From assembly GCA_029055625.1 (NCBI GenBank), contig JAIDCY010000030.1, positions 1 through 64,000 on the forward strand: 64,000 bases of DNA, given 5' to 3'. Shown piece after piece: positions 63,080 to 64,000 of this stretch. The position numbers and the translations under genes are program-made. The DNA is from Ruminococcus sp. Lineage in GTDB: Bacteria > Bacillota > Clostridia > Oscillospirales > Ruminococcaceae. The stretch's first letter is position 1. Each line of letters begins with the position of its first letter. The notes below the pieces were generated by a model, which saw nothing but the letters and a program-made list of their open reading frames with translations, made no database searches and had not been told where the DNA came from.

Positions 63080-63142
63080 CTTACACCTCCTTACAAGGTT
63101 TTTTTATGGGCGAACATAGTCCGCCCTCTGTTTCCGTATTAT

Positions 63143-63844
63143 TTAAACGTATCTTTTTTCCGATTCCTCAATAAGCTTATACAGACACTCCATAGCATCA
63201 CTTAATCCGCCGAGTTCGTCAATAAGTCCGATTTCTACCGCTTTCCTGCCCTCGATAACGCTTCCCACGTCAAGTACCAGTTCTTCCGTATTCAACATGA
63301 ACCGTCTGAAATCTTCCGCACTTATCCGACTGTTACCGGTCACGAAATTTATGATTCTGTCCTGCATCTTGTCGAAATATGATAACGTCTGCGGTACGCC
63401 TAAAACTGTACCGTTCATGCGGACGGGGTGTATCGTCATGGACGCTGACGGTACTATAAATGAATGTTTCGCACTTACCGCCAAAGGTACGCCTATAGAA
63501 TGTCCGCCACCTACTACAAGCGATACCGTCGGGGTTTTCATACCGGCTATCAGTTCCGCTATCGCAAGACCTGCTTCAACGTCTCCGCCGACCGTATTCA
63601 GTATTATAAGCAGTCCCTCAACGCTTCTGTCCTGCTCTATCGCTACAAGTGCCGGTATAATGTGTTCGTATTTGGTAGTCTTATTCTGTTCCGCCAGTAC
63701 GTAATGCCCCTCAATCTGTCCTATCACCGTCAGGCAATGTATCAGATGCTTTGAGTTCTGTGATACGCTCTGACCGTTTTCAGTAATAAGTTTAGCTTCG
63801 TCAAGTTTTTCCCCGGTTTCCGTTTTTTTATCATCATTTTCCAT
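63143..63844 (-). CDS. tepA: TepA-like ClpP-class serine protease
   Basis: From the ATG at 63844 (site GGAGGT) the product is 233 residues. The ClpP/crotonase fold shows [19 protein letters not shown], the likely catalytic Ser in [12 protein letters not shown] and His in SMTIHPVRM. TepA/YmfB of Bacillus lies next to spoIIIE and is said to aid secretion by removing signal peptides. Its own promoter is just upstream. A weak hairpin (63109-63125) separates it from ftsK. Confidence 0.9.
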   Translation of the reverse strand: MENDDKKTETGEKLDEAKLITENGQSVSQNSKHLIHCLTVIGQIEGHYVLAEQNKTTKYEHIIPALVAIEQDRSVEGLLIILNTVGGDVEAGLAIAELIAGMKTPTVSLVVGGGHSIGVPLAVSAKHSFIVPSASMTIHPVRMNGTVLGVPQTLSYFDKMQDRIINFVTGNSRISAEDFRRFMLNTEELVLDVGSVIEGRKAVEIGLIDELGGLSDAMECLYKLIEESEKRYV

Positions 63845-63914
63845 AAGTATGACCTCCATGTAAAAAAATACTCACTCTTATTATGCGTAAATTTTCCGGA
63901 GATATACATTAATA

Positions 63915-63943
63915 ATTATATATTACTCCTTCTGTAAAGTCAA
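63915..63943 (-). promoter_or_regulatory. sigma-A promoter of tepA-ftsK
   Basis: On the minus strand TTGACT (63943-63938), 17 bases and TATAAT (63920-63915) precede the tepA start by about 70 bases. The rest of the window, to 64000, shows no gene. Confidence 0.85.
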
Positions 63944-64000
63944 TACGGACTTTCACAAAAATTTTCCCATACGTATATTATTTCTATACTTTCGGTAATT

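Noticed and set aside
63109-63125. Terminator between tepA and ftsK
   Set aside because: GGGCG/CGCCC pair, but no T-run follows on the minus strand; tepA and ftsK are probably co-transcribed.

Overview
The window looks like chromosome of a cellulosome-forming, low-GC Gram-positive bacterium of the genus Ruminococcus (Clostridia, Oscillospiraceae), probably close to R. flavefaciens. This is inferred from five proteins that end in Ruminococcus-type dockerins, threonine-rich linkers, two GH9 cellulases, a two-lyase PL1 protein, an IspH-ribosomal protein S1 fusion and Firmicute-type synteny (miaB-ylbF family-mutS-mutL-miaA-hfq; ylmH/sepF/divIVA-ileS-lspA-rluD; tepA-ftsK). No rRNA, tRNA, CRISPR array or insertion sequence was seen.

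Bases 1 to about 7,800 are an AT-rich accessory island. It holds an orphan m4C-type DNA methyltransferase behind a set of direct repeats, two small acidic or coiled-coil proteins with C-terminal helix-turn-helix segments, a serine recombinase preceded by a translationally coupled 16-residue leader ORF, a HipA-like kinase broken by a frameshift and flanked by a 48-residue SpoIIID-like HTH protein and a 117-residue partner, and a secreted BspA-like leucine-rich-repeat protein carrying a dockerin.

Bases 7,800 to 36,300 are mostly core genes on the minus strand: a PhoR/PhoP-like two-component system, a large membrane-anchored protein, a divergent AraC regulator with an oligopeptide-binding lipoprotein and a VanY-like carboxypeptidase, then a long run of transketolase subunits, a HAD phosphatase, rluD, lspA, ileS, divIVA, ylmH, sepF, the PLP-homeostasis protein, an HlyD-like protein, hfq, miaA (apparently with a CTG start), mutL, a GH3 lipoprotein, mutS, a YlbF-family protein and miaB.

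Bases 36,400 to 52,600 are a secretion and plant-fibre region interrupted by a ribosomal/transcription cassette. It contains a dockerin protein with CnaB-like repeats and two zinc-ribbon-like modules, a PL1-PL1-dockerin pectate lyase, a C39-like secreted peptidase with two C-terminal repeats, a small secreted remnant with a copied promoter, then rpmG-secE-nusG-rplK-rplA, and two GH9 cellulases (CBM4/9-Ig-GH9-dockerin and GH9-CBM3c-dockerin). Bases 52,700 to 64,000 return to core genes: DUF1810, ispH-rpsA fusion, plsC, cmk, a BaiN-like flavoprotein, DUF3006, a ComEC-like MBL hydrolase, ygiQ, ftsK/spoIIIE and tepA.

The least expected signal is genome-wide rather than a gene: the octamer GGAGCAGG occurs 23 times by eye, in all three reading frames and in a terminator loop, 20 of 23 on the minus (presumed leading) strand and not at all in the first 7.7 kb. 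It is a good candidate for a Chi-like recombination site or an FtsK/SpoIIIE-orienting sequence. All coordinates and counts were read by eye; no database search was run.
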